Assembly (NCBI GenBank): GCA_050179875.1
Contig: JBFXES010000193.1
Coordinates: 1-5,459, forward strand
Origin: JALOAT01 sp050179875
GTDB taxonomy: Bacteria > Pseudomonadota > Gammaproteobacteria > Thiohalomonadales > Thiohalomonadaceae
Direction of reading: 5' to 3'
Length of the DNA: 5,459 bases
The position numbers and the translations under genes are program-made. Shown piece after piece: positions 1 through 5,381 of the stretch. The first letter of the stretch is position 1. Each line of letters starts with the position of its first letter. Below the pieces are notes generated by a model, which saw only the letters and a list, made by a program, of their open reading frames with translations, had not been told where the DNA came from and searched no databases.

Positions 1-620
1 AGGCCGGCTCCGTGGACGAGATGCTCCCGCAGGTGGACTTCATCACCTTCCACGTGCCGCTCATCGACGCCACCCGCCACATGATCAACGCCGACCGCCT
101 CAAGCGCATGAAGAAGTCGGCCGTCCTCCTTAACTTCTCCCGCAAGGGCATCATCGACGACGAGGCCGTGGTGGCGGCCCTGGACGCGGGCAGGCTGTAT
201 GCCTACGTGTGCGACTTCCCCACCAACCTGCTGAAAAACCACCCGCGGGTGATCACGCTGCCCCATCTGGGCGCCTCCACCGCCGAGGCGGAGGACAATT
301 GCGCGGTGATGGTCGCCGAGCAGGTGCGGGACTACCTGGAAAACGGCAACGTGCGCAACTCGGTGAACTTCCCCGAGGTGGTGATGGCGCGCGCCGAGGG
401 GACCTACCGCCTGGCCGTGGTGAACGCGAACGTGCCCAACATGCTCGGCCAGATATCTTCGGATCTGGCCAGGGCGGGCCTGAACATCGTGGACATGCTG
501 AACAAGTCCCGCGGCGACCTGGCCTACACGGTGGTGGACGTGGACAAGGCCATACCCGGGGAAACCATTGCCGAGATCGGCGCCATTGATGGCGTCCTTG
601 CCGTGCGCTTCATCGAGTGA
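1..620 (+). CDS. serA: D-3-phosphoglycerate dehydrogenase, short ACT-containing type (5' end outside window)
   Basis: This is the C-terminal 205 codons of an NAD-dependent 3-phosphoglycerate dehydrogenase, first step of serine synthesis. The reading frame is open from base 3, so the GTG at 12 is internal and the true start and GxGxxG motif lie upstream. Visible are the FHVPL strand, the substrate/active-site Arg (codon 141-143, in NFSRKGIID) and the catalytic His (codon 264-266, in PHLGAST). A C-terminal ACT domain begins near base 400 (RLAVVNANVPNML). It keeps Asn at 429 and 483, matching two of the three serine ligands of E. coli SerA; the third, a His, is Asn at 423. The acidic partner of the catalytic His is not apparent: the DFPTN segment has Asn where EP-type motifs have Glu. 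The total length is probably near 390 residues. A related 2-hydroxyacid dehydrogenase is the alternative, but the ACT domain and the pheA neighbour favour SerA. Confidence 0.88.
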   Translation, partial: AGSVDEMLPQVDFITFHVPLIDATRHMINADRLKRMKKSAVLLNFSRKGIIDDEAVVAALDAGRLYAYVCDFPTNLLKNHPRVITLPHLGASTAEAEDNCAVMVAEQVRDYLENGNVRNSVNFPEVVMARAEGTYRLAVVNANVPNMLGQISSDLARAGLNIVDMLNKSRGDLAYTVVDVDKAIPGETIAEIGAIDGVLAVRFIE

Positions 621-628
621 CGGCGACG

Positions 629-808
629 AACCACGGGCCACGAAGGCCACGGAGAAAAAGCCATTAACCACGGGGGCCACGGGGAACACGGGGCTGATGA
701 CATACCCACCTGTAGGAGCGGCTTTATGCCCGAAGGGTGCTCAGGTCGCGATAACCCAAATCACGACCTACGCCGACCATTGAATCCTTCTCCGTGGCCT
801 CCGTGGTT
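629..808. repeat. Compound intergenic repeat with inverted ends built of 9-base CCACGGRGR units
   Basis: This fills most of the serA-pheA gap. The left end has two blocks of three units of about 9 bases resembling CCACGGAGA (631-655 and 668-694). The right end has two units in the opposite orientation (789-797 and 798-806). Bases 644-656 (AGGCCACGGAGAA) are a perfect 13-base inverted match to 788-800, and outer AACCACG (629-635) matches CGTGGTT (802-808), so the ends can pair across the element. The middle holds a REP-like segment (712-771). Degenerate CCACGGAG-type intergenic repeats are known from many bacterial genomes, but I cannot name a family. I see no open reading frame of substance here. 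Confidence 0.7.
712..771. repeat. REP-like palindromic segment nested in the compound repeat
   Basis: The segment starts GTAGGAGCGGC and ends CCTAC. Its first ten bases, GTAGGAGCGG, are identical to the heads of both units of the doublet at 1964-2022. Inside it, bases 743-752 pair with 760-769 in a 10-position stem with one mismatch and a 7-base loop. The rest has lost the clean palindrome of the later copy, so it may be a decayed or different member of the same family. Confidence 0.55.
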
Positions 809-887
809 TATTGGGCAGACCTGCCCTTTGGCACCCCAAAACGATTAAGATCGGGCGCTTGTACGCTCCAATTGCGACGGCTGCCCG

Positions 888-1967
888 ATGAACGACAGAC
901 TCCAGGCTATCCGCACGCGCATCGATGCGCTGGATCAGCAAATCCAGGACCTCATCAACGAGCGCGCCCGCCTTGCCCAGGAGGTTGCCGAGGTGAAACG
1001 CGCCGAAGGGGGCGACCCGGTGTTCTACCGCCCCGAACGCGAGGCGCAGGTCCTGACGGCGGTCATGGCCCGCAATCGCGGACCGCTCAGCAACGAGGAA
1101 ATGGCGCGCCTGTTCCGCGAGATCATGTCGGCCTGTCTCGCCCTGGAGCAGCCCATGCGCATCGCCTTCCTCGGTCCCGAGGGCACCTTCACCCAGGCCG
1201 CGGCCCTCAAGCACTTCGGTCATTCGGTGAAGACGGTGCCGCTGGCCACCATCGACGAGGTGTTCCGCGAGGTGGAAGCGGGGGGCGCGGACTACGGCGT
1301 GGTGCCCGTGGAGAACTCCACCGAAGGCGTGGTGACGCATACCCTCGATCGCATGATGAACTCGCCGCTCGTCATCAGCGGCGAAGTGGCGCTGCGCATT
1401 CACCAGCACCTGATGGGGAAAGTGGAGGGCACGGCCGGGATCCGGCGCATCTATTCCCATCGCCAGTCCCTGGCCCAGTGCCGCAAGTGGCTCGACACCC
1501 ATCTGCCGGGCGTGGAGCGCGTGGACGTGGCCAGCAACGCGGAAGCGGCGCGCATGGCCGCCGCCGAGGAACATGCCGCCGCCATCGGCCCCGAGGCCGC
1601 CGCCGGCCTGTACGGACTGACCCTGCTGGCCAGCAACATCGAGGACCAGCCGGACAACACCACGCGCTTCCTGGTGCTGGGCCGCAACCGCGCCGCGCCC
1701 AGCGGCAACGACAAGACCTCGCTGCTGGTGGCCGCGCGCAACCGGCCCGGCATGCTGTTCAAGCTGCTGGAGCCGCTGGCGCGCAACGGCGTATCCATGA
1801 CGCGCATCGAATCGCGCCCGTCGCGCCAGGCCATGTGGGAGTACGTGTTCTTCGTGGACGTGGAAGGCCATGCCAAGGACCCGCAGGTCGCCGCGGCCCT
1901 GGAAGAACTGGAACAGCACGCGCTGCTGTTCAAGATCCTCGGCTCTTACCCCAAGGGTGTGCTGTAG
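888..1967 (+). CDS. pheA: Bifunctional chorismate mutase / prephenate dehydratase (P-protein)
   Basis: The 359-residue cytosolic enzyme converts chorismate to prephenate and then phenylpyruvate, for phenylalanine synthesis. Residues 1-85 are an AroQ chorismate mutase: Arg9, Arg26, Lys37 and the Arg51-Glu52 pair match E. coli active-site positions. Prephenate dehydratase starts near Met90 (FLGPEGTFT), with VPVENSTEG at 139-147 and the diagnostic Thr-Arg-Phe at 259-261. The C-terminal ACT domain has RPGML at 286-290, in place of the usual GAL motif, and ESRP at 308-311, the Phe-binding signature, so feedback inhibition by Phe is expected. The length is normal for the family. ATG 888 gives the expected N-terminus, though no strong Shine-Dalgarno precedes it. 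The TAG stop lies inside a REP unit, yet the end (LGSYPKGVL) is a normal family C-terminus. Bases 809-887 upstream hold no promoter I would assert. Confidence 0.97.
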   Translation: MNDRLQAIRTRIDALDQQIQDLINERARLAQEVAEVKRAEGGDPVFYRPEREAQVLTAVMARNRGPLSNEEMARLFREIMSACLALEQPMRIAFLGPEGTFTQAAALKHFGHSVKTVPLATIDEVFREVEAGGADYGVVPVENSTEGVVTHTLDRMMNSPLVISGEVALRIHQHLMGKVEGTAGIRRIYSHRQSLAQCRKWLDTHLPGVERVDVASNAEAARMAAAEEHAAAIGPEAAAGLYGLTLLASNIEDQPDNTTRFLVLGRNRAAPSGNDKTSLLVAARNRPGMLFKLLEPLARNGVSMTRIESRPSRQAMWEYVFFVDVEGHAKDPQVAAALEELEQHALLFKILGSYPKGVL

Positions 1968-2022
1968 GAGCGGGCTCAGCCCGCGACATGTGAAGGTAAT
2001 CGCGGCCTGAGGCCGCTCCTAC
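1964..2022. repeat. REP doublet (REPIN-like), family 1
   Basis: Two 23-base units face each other, 1964-1986 on + and 2000-2022 on -, with a 13-base spacer. Each begins GTAGGAGCGG and folds into a 6-bp hairpin with a TCA loop: 1970-1975 with 1979-1984, and 2002-2007 with 2011-2016 (TGA on +). The units match at 21 of 23 positions. The two differences are the two partners of one stem pair (G-C against C-G), so pairing is kept. The first unit overlaps the pheA stop codon and the element ends 33 bases before hisC. This architecture matches REPINs, which are moved by RAYT transposases; no RAYT is visible here. There is no T-run after either hairpin, so this is not a typical terminator. Confidence 0.85.
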
Positions 2023-2055
2023 GGATCGGATGTTGAATTTTCCGGAATACGAACC

Positions 2056-3168
2056 ATGAACCGTTTCCTCGAACTCGCCGCGCCCGGCGTGCGCGGCCTC
2101 AAGCCCTACCAGCCCGGCAAGCCCATCGACGAACTGGAGCGCGAGCTGGGCATCCAGAACATCATCAAGCTCGCTTCCAACGAGAACCCCCTCGGCCCCA
2201 GTCCCAAGGCCATGGCTGCGGCGCAACAGGCCATCGCCGATTGCTGGCTCTATCCGGACGGCAACGGTTACGTACTCAAGAAGGCGCTGTCCGACAAGCT
2301 CGACGTGCCCATGGAGAGCCTGACGCTCGGCAACGGTTCCAGCGACATCCTCGACTTCGCGGTGCGGGCCTTCGTCACGCCGGCGGACGAGGTGATGTTC
2401 TCCGAGCATTCCTTTGCCGTGTACCCGATCCTGACCCAGGCCGCCGGCGCCAAGGCCACGGTGGTCCCGGCCAAGGACTGGGGCACGGATCTGGCGGCCA
2501 TGAAGGCGCGCATCACCGACCACACGCGCCTGGTGTTCATCGCCAATCCCAACAACCCCACGGGCACCTGGCTGCCCGGCGACGCGCTGGAGGATTTCAT
2601 CCGCAGCCTGCCGAGGCGCACCCTGGTGCTGGTGGACGAGGCCTATTTCGAATACGCCAGCCATCCCGCCATGGGGGCTCAGGGTTATCCCGACGCCCTG
2701 CGCTGGGTGCAGAACTACCCCAACCTCATCGTGGCCCGCACCTTCTCCAAGGCCTACGGCATCGCGGGCCTGCGGGTGGGTTACGGCGTGTCGCATCCGG
2801 ACGTGGCCGATCTCATGAATCGCGTCCGCCCGCCGTTCAACGTGAACAACGTGGCCCTCGCTGCCGCCACGGCGGCGCTTGCCGACGGCGACCACCTGGC
2901 CCGGACCCTGGAAACCAATGCCGCCGGCATGCGCCAGCTGGAGGCCGGATTCAAGGCCATGGGCCTCGGTTTCATCCCGTCCGTGGGCAATTTCGTCTGC
3001 GTGGACGTAGGCCGTCCCGCGGCCCCGGTGTATGATGCGCTGCTTCGCGAGGGCGTCATCGTGCGCCCCGTGGCCAACTACGGCATGCCCAATCACCTGC
3101 GCGTGACCGTGGGCCGGCCGGAAGAAAACGAGCGGTTCCTGGCAGCCTTGGAGCGCGTCCTGGCGTAA
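2056..3168 (+). CDS. hisC: Histidinol-phosphate / aromatic aminotransferase, PLP-dependent
   Basis: This is a 370-residue fold-type I aminotransferase of the HisC family. It transfers the amino group from glutamate to imidazole-acetol phosphate, and in many bacteria also to phenylpyruvate and 4-hydroxyphenylpyruvate. Visible motifs are SNENPLGPSP near the N-terminus, YPDGNGY, GNGSSDILD (PLP phosphate region), NPNNPTG at 164-170, DEAYFEY with Asp194 (pairs with the PLP ring nitrogen) and Tyr197, the Schiff-base Lys232 in RTFSKAYGIAGLRVGYG, Arg240, and Arg349 in LRVTVG (substrate carboxylate). The length is usual. Position between pheA and the DAHP synthase/tyrA pair matches the hisHb position of the pseudomonad supraoperon and suggests a role in Phe/Tyr amination; that role is inference. 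The upstream gap is 88 bases, mostly REP doublet, and the ribosome site is weak. Confidence 0.95.
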   Translation: MNRFLELAAPGVRGLKPYQPGKPIDELERELGIQNIIKLASNENPLGPSPKAMAAAQQAIADCWLYPDGNGYVLKKALSDKLDVPMESLTLGNGSSDILDFAVRAFVTPADEVMFSEHSFAVYPILTQAAGAKATVVPAKDWGTDLAAMKARITDHTRLVFIANPNNPTGTWLPGDALEDFIRSLPRRTLVLVDEAYFEYASHPAMGAQGYPDALRWVQNYPNLIVARTFSKAYGIAGLRVGYGVSHPDVADLMNRVRPPFNVNNVALAAATAALADGDHLARTLETNAAGMRQLEAGFKAMGLGFIPSVGNFVCVDVGRPAAPVYDALLREGVIVRPVANYGMPNHLRVTVGRPEENERFLAALERVLA

Positions 3169-3179
3169 CGTCGCGACGT
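3168..3179. other. 12-base perfect palindrome at the hisC stop
   Basis: ACGTCGCGACGT begins at the last base of the hisC stop codon. It is a perfect palindrome with no loop and no T-run, so it is not a terminator by itself. It could be an operator-like site or chance in GC-rich DNA; the sequence alone does not decide. Bases 3180-3221 after it hold only GC-rich sequence with a CCGGCCGG palindrome (3203-3210). Confidence 0.25.
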
Positions 3180-3221
3180 GCCATTGCGGTACCTGCGGGA
3201 AACCGGCCGGCGGGCCACCCC

Positions 3222-3297
3222 GTAGGTCAGGTTGCGCGCAGCGCTACCTGACAGGTGAGGGTGGAAGTAGTCACGTAGCTTCGCAACGTGACCTGCA
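3222..3297. repeat. REP doublet (REPIN-like), family 2, copy A
   Basis: Two facing palindromic units lie on either side of a 17-base spacer (3253-3269). The left unit (3222-3252) pairs 3226-3232 with 3246-3252, then after a T/T mismatch 3234-3237 with 3241-3244. The right unit (3270-3297) pairs 3270-3276 with 3286-3292, then after an A/A mismatch a 2-bp tip with a 3-base loop. Read on the minus strand, the right unit shares the core AGGTCA-GTTGCG with the left one, differing by C/G at the gap. A second copy lies after tyrA (5270-5347). The family differs from the GTAGGAGCGG doublet after pheA. Confidence 0.8.
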
Positions 3298-3318
3298 GGA
3301 ACCGATAGAAGAGATTTG

Positions 3319-3344
3319 CGGGCGGAGCGCTGCCGCCCGTTTTT
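3319..3344 (+). terminator. Rho-independent terminator / possible attenuator before the DAHP synthase gene
   Basis: A perfect 7-bp all-GC stem, CGGGCGG (3319-3325) with CCGCCCG (3333-3339), has a 7-base loop and is followed directly by five T (3340-3344). This is the classical intrinsic terminator form on the + strand. It lies 151 bases after the hisC stop and only 28 bases before the next start codon. It may end the upstream transcript, or act in the leader of the downstream gene. I found no convincing competing antiterminator fold and no leader peptide. Confidence 0.75.
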
Positions 3345-3372
3345 CGTTTACTGACCGAAGAAGAGCCTGACC

Positions 3373-4389
3373 ATGATCATCATCATGAACAACGACGTCA
3401 CCGAGGAGCAGATCGCCCGGGTCGTCGACCGCCTCAAAGGCATGGGCGCGGGCGTCAACGTCTCGCGCGGCGTGGAACGCACCGTCATCGGTGCGCTGGG
3501 TGACGAATCCAGGATCGACAAGGAAGCGCTGCAGGCGCTGCCCGGCGTCGAGGACGTCATCCGCGTGATGAAGCCGTACAAGATCGTGGCTCGCTCCTAT
3601 CACAGCGCCGACACGGTCATCGATATCAAGGGCGTGAAGCTGGGCGGCAAGGAGATCCAGGTGATCGCCGGTCCCTGCTCGGTGGAAACCCAGCCGCAGA
3701 TGGACGAGGCCGCCAGCGCGGTGGCTGCCGCCGGCTGCCGTCTCATGCGCGGCGGCGCCTTCAAGCCGCGCACCAGTCCCTACGCCTTCCAGGGGGCGGG
3801 TGAGGAAGGCCTGGCGATGTTCCGCAAGGCCGCCGATCACCACCGCCTGCCCATCGTCACCGAACTCATGGACGTGCGGCACGTGGAGCTGTTCGAGAAA
3901 TACGACGTGGACGTCGTCCAGATCGGCACGCGCAACATGCAGAACTTCGACCTGCTCAAGGAAGTGGGCCGCATGCGCAAGCCGGTCATCCTCAAGCGCG
4001 GCATGTCCGCCACTATTTCCGAGTGGCTCATGGCGGCCGAGTACATCGCCGCCGGCGGCAACCACAACATCATCTTCTGCGAGCGCGGCATCCGTACCTT
4101 CGAGACGGCCTACCGCAACGTACTCGACGTGACCGCCATCCCCACGCTCAAGAAAGAGACCCACCTGCCGGTCATCGTCGACCCCAGCCATGCGGGCGGC
4201 AAGGCCTGGATGGTGCCGGCGCTGTCCCGCGCGGCCATCGCTGCGGGCGCCGACGGCCTGCTGGTGGAGGTGCATCCGCGCCCGTGCGAGGCGTGGTGCG
4301 ACGCGGATCAGGCCCTCAGCCCCGACGAGATCACCGACCTCATGGGTTCGCTGCGGGCTGTGGCGCAGGCGATCGGACGCGATCTGTAA
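3373..4389 (+). CDS. aroF: 3-deoxy-7-phosphoheptulonate (DAHP) synthase, type I-beta with N-terminal regulatory domain
   Basis: The 338-residue protein condenses phosphoenolpyruvate and erythrose 4-phosphate, the entry step of the shikimate pathway. Residues 1 to about 65 form the ferredoxin-like regulatory domain seen in the Thermotoga maritima enzyme, where it mediates Tyr/Phe inhibition. The (beta/alpha)8 barrel follows, with metal ligands Cys102 (AGPCSVE), His273 (DPSHAGG), Glu299 (LLVEVHP) and Asp310 (CDADQAL). These match T. maritima Cys102, His272, Glu298 and Asp309 almost number for number. PEP-binding segments KPRTSPYAFQG and LKRGMSA are present. ATG 3373 has a plausible AAGAG ribosome site at 3361-3365. 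The AroG/F/H type of E. coli (I-alpha) lacks this N-terminal domain. It is followed after 3 bases by tyrA. The symbol follows common usage for this type; pseudomonad literature uses aroF for EPSP synthase. Confidence 0.96.
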   Translation: MIIIMNNDVTEEQIARVVDRLKGMGAGVNVSRGVERTVIGALGDESRIDKEALQALPGVEDVIRVMKPYKIVARSYHSADTVIDIKGVKLGGKEIQVIAGPCSVETQPQMDEAASAVAAAGCRLMRGGAFKPRTSPYAFQGAGEEGLAMFRKAADHHRLPIVTELMDVRHVELFEKYDVDVVQIGTRNMQNFDLLKEVGRMRKPVILKRGMSATISEWLMAAEYIAAGGNHNIIFCERGIRTFETAYRNVLDVTAIPTLKKETHLPVIVDPSHAGGKAWMVPALSRAAIAAGADGLLVEVHPRPCEAWCDADQALSPDEITDLMGSLRAVAQAIGRDL

Positions 4390-4392
4390 CAC

Positions 4393-5259
4393 GTGCTGGG
4401 CCGGATCTGCATCGTCGGCGTCGGGCTCATCGGCGGTTCCCTCGCCCGCGCGCTGAGGGCGGCGGGCGCCTGTCGGGAGATCGTGGGCACGGGGCGCAAC
4501 GAGGCTCAGTTGCAGCGGGCCGTGGCGCTCGGCGTGATCGATCGCTATTCGCTGGATCCGGCCGAGGCGGCGTGTGGTGCCGACATGGTGGTGCTCGCGG
4601 TTCCCGTGGGGAGCACCGAAGAGACCGTGCGCCGGCTCGCACCGGCGCTCACCGCCGACACCATCCTTACCGACGTGGGCAGCACCAAGGCCTCCGTGGT
4701 GCAGGCCGTGGAGCGCGCCCTCGGTACGCTCCCCGCGCGTTTCGTTCCGGGGCATCCCATTGCAGGCACCGAGAGAAGCGGCGTGGAGGCCTCGTTTGCC
4801 GAGCTGTTCCAGCAGCGCCGCGTGATCCTCACGCCGCTGCCCGGTACGGCGCCGGACGCCACCGCGACGGTGCGCCGCCTTTGGGAACTGGCCGGCGCCG
4901 AGGTGGTGGAAATGGACGTGCAGCACCACGACGAAGTGCTGGCGGCCACCAGCCACTTGCCCCATCTGCTGGCCTATGCCCTGGTGGATACCCTGGCCCG
5001 CATGGAGGAGCGCCGCGAGATCTTCCGCTTCGCCGCCGGCGGCTTTCGCGACTTCACGCGCATTGCCTCCAGCGATCCGCAGATGTGGCACGACATCTGT
5101 CTGGCCAATCGCGAGGCCCTGCTCGACGTGCTCGCCAGCTACCAGGCCGACCTGGTGCGTCTCGCGACCGCCATGCGCGAGGGCGACGGTGAATTCCTCC
5201 TGGAAACCTTTCGCCGCGCCAAGGCCGCGCGCGACCGTTTCGCGGAAAACGGCCGCTGA
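4393..5259 (+). CDS. tyrA: Prephenate (cyclohexadienyl) dehydrogenase, single-domain TyrA
   Basis: The 288-residue protein oxidatively decarboxylates prephenate to 4-hydroxyphenylpyruvate, for tyrosine; arogenate may also serve. The Rossmann motif GVGLIGGS starts at residue 9. The second strand ends in GTGRN, lacking the acidic residue typical of NAD-specific enzymes and having Arg, which hints at NADP use. Family motifs include GHPIAGTERSG with catalytic His121, SHLPH at 187-191, and FRDFTRIA with Arg219 and Arg223, one of which should bind the prephenate carboxylate. There is no chorismate mutase or ACT domain. The GTG start is forced: the DAHP synthase TAA is in the same frame two codons upstream, and the next ATG would remove the Rossmann motif. 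The 3-base gap and lack of a strong ribosome site suggest translational coupling. In pseudomonads tyrA is fused to aroA; here they are separate. Confidence 0.95.
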   Translation: MLGRICIVGVGLIGGSLARALRAAGACREIVGTGRNEAQLQRAVALGVIDRYSLDPAEAACGADMVVLAVPVGSTEETVRRLAPALTADTILTDVGSTKASVVQAVERALGTLPARFVPGHPIAGTERSGVEASFAELFQQRRVILTPLPGTAPDATATVRRLWELAGAEVVEMDVQHHDEVLAATSHLPHLLAYALVDTLARMEERREIFRFAAGGFRDFTRIASSDPQMWHDICLANREALLDVLASYQADLVRLATAMREGDGEFLLETFRRAKAARDRFAENGR

Positions 5260-5269
5260 AGGCCGGCCC

Positions 5270-5347
5270 GTAAATCACGTTGCCGCGCAAGCGGCTAGGT
5301 GACGGGCGCCGCAGGAAGATGTCACGTAGCTGCGCAACGTGACCTAC
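5270..5347. repeat. REP doublet (REPIN-like), family 2, copy B
   Basis: This second copy has the same layout as 3222-3297: a left unit (5270-5303), a 17-base spacer (5304-5320) and a right unit (5321-5347). The right half matches copy A at 24 of 25 bases (5321-5345 against 3270-3294), the one change being in the hairpin loop. Both spacers are 17 bases with GGAAG at the same position. The left unit has diverged but folds: GCCGC (5282-5286) pairs with GCGGC (5291-5295) around GCAA, with outer TCAC/GTGA pairing. The element ends 34 bases before aroA. There is no T-run, so a terminator role is unlikely. Confidence 0.8.
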
Positions 5348-5381
5348 AGGACTGCAAGAACTTGAACAACGAACCACAGCC

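Noticed and set aside
12..620. GTG at 12 as the true start of serA
   Set aside because: The frame is open to the window edge and a start there would remove the cofactor-binding fold; the gene is cut by the window.
813..826. Small hairpin GGGCA-GACC-TGCCC followed by TTT as a terminator after serA
   Set aside because: A 5-bp stem with three T is too weak, and it lies nearly 200 bases after the serA stop.
811..864. Possible sigma-70 or sigma-54 promoter before pheA (TTGGCA at 828-833, TAAGAT at 846-851, TGGCAC at 829-834)
   Set aside because: The spacing between the -35-like and -10-like hexamers is only 12 bases, and the sigma-54 -24-like box has no GC -12 partner at the right distance.
621..887. 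Leader peptide or attenuator for pheA, as in E. coli pheL
   Set aside because: No short frame rich in Phe codons and no hairpin followed by a T-run is present in this gap.
768..3096. Minus-strand open frames of 383 and 388 codons opposite pheA and hisC
   Set aside because: These are shadows of real genes: composition is typical of antisense frames in high-GC DNA and no motif is seen.
3271..5091. Long minus-strand open frame of 606 codons opposite aroF-tyrA
   Set aside because: It is antisense to two genes with complete family motifs, is rich in His, Gly, Arg and Ala as GC-biased shadow frames are, and shows no recognisable domain.
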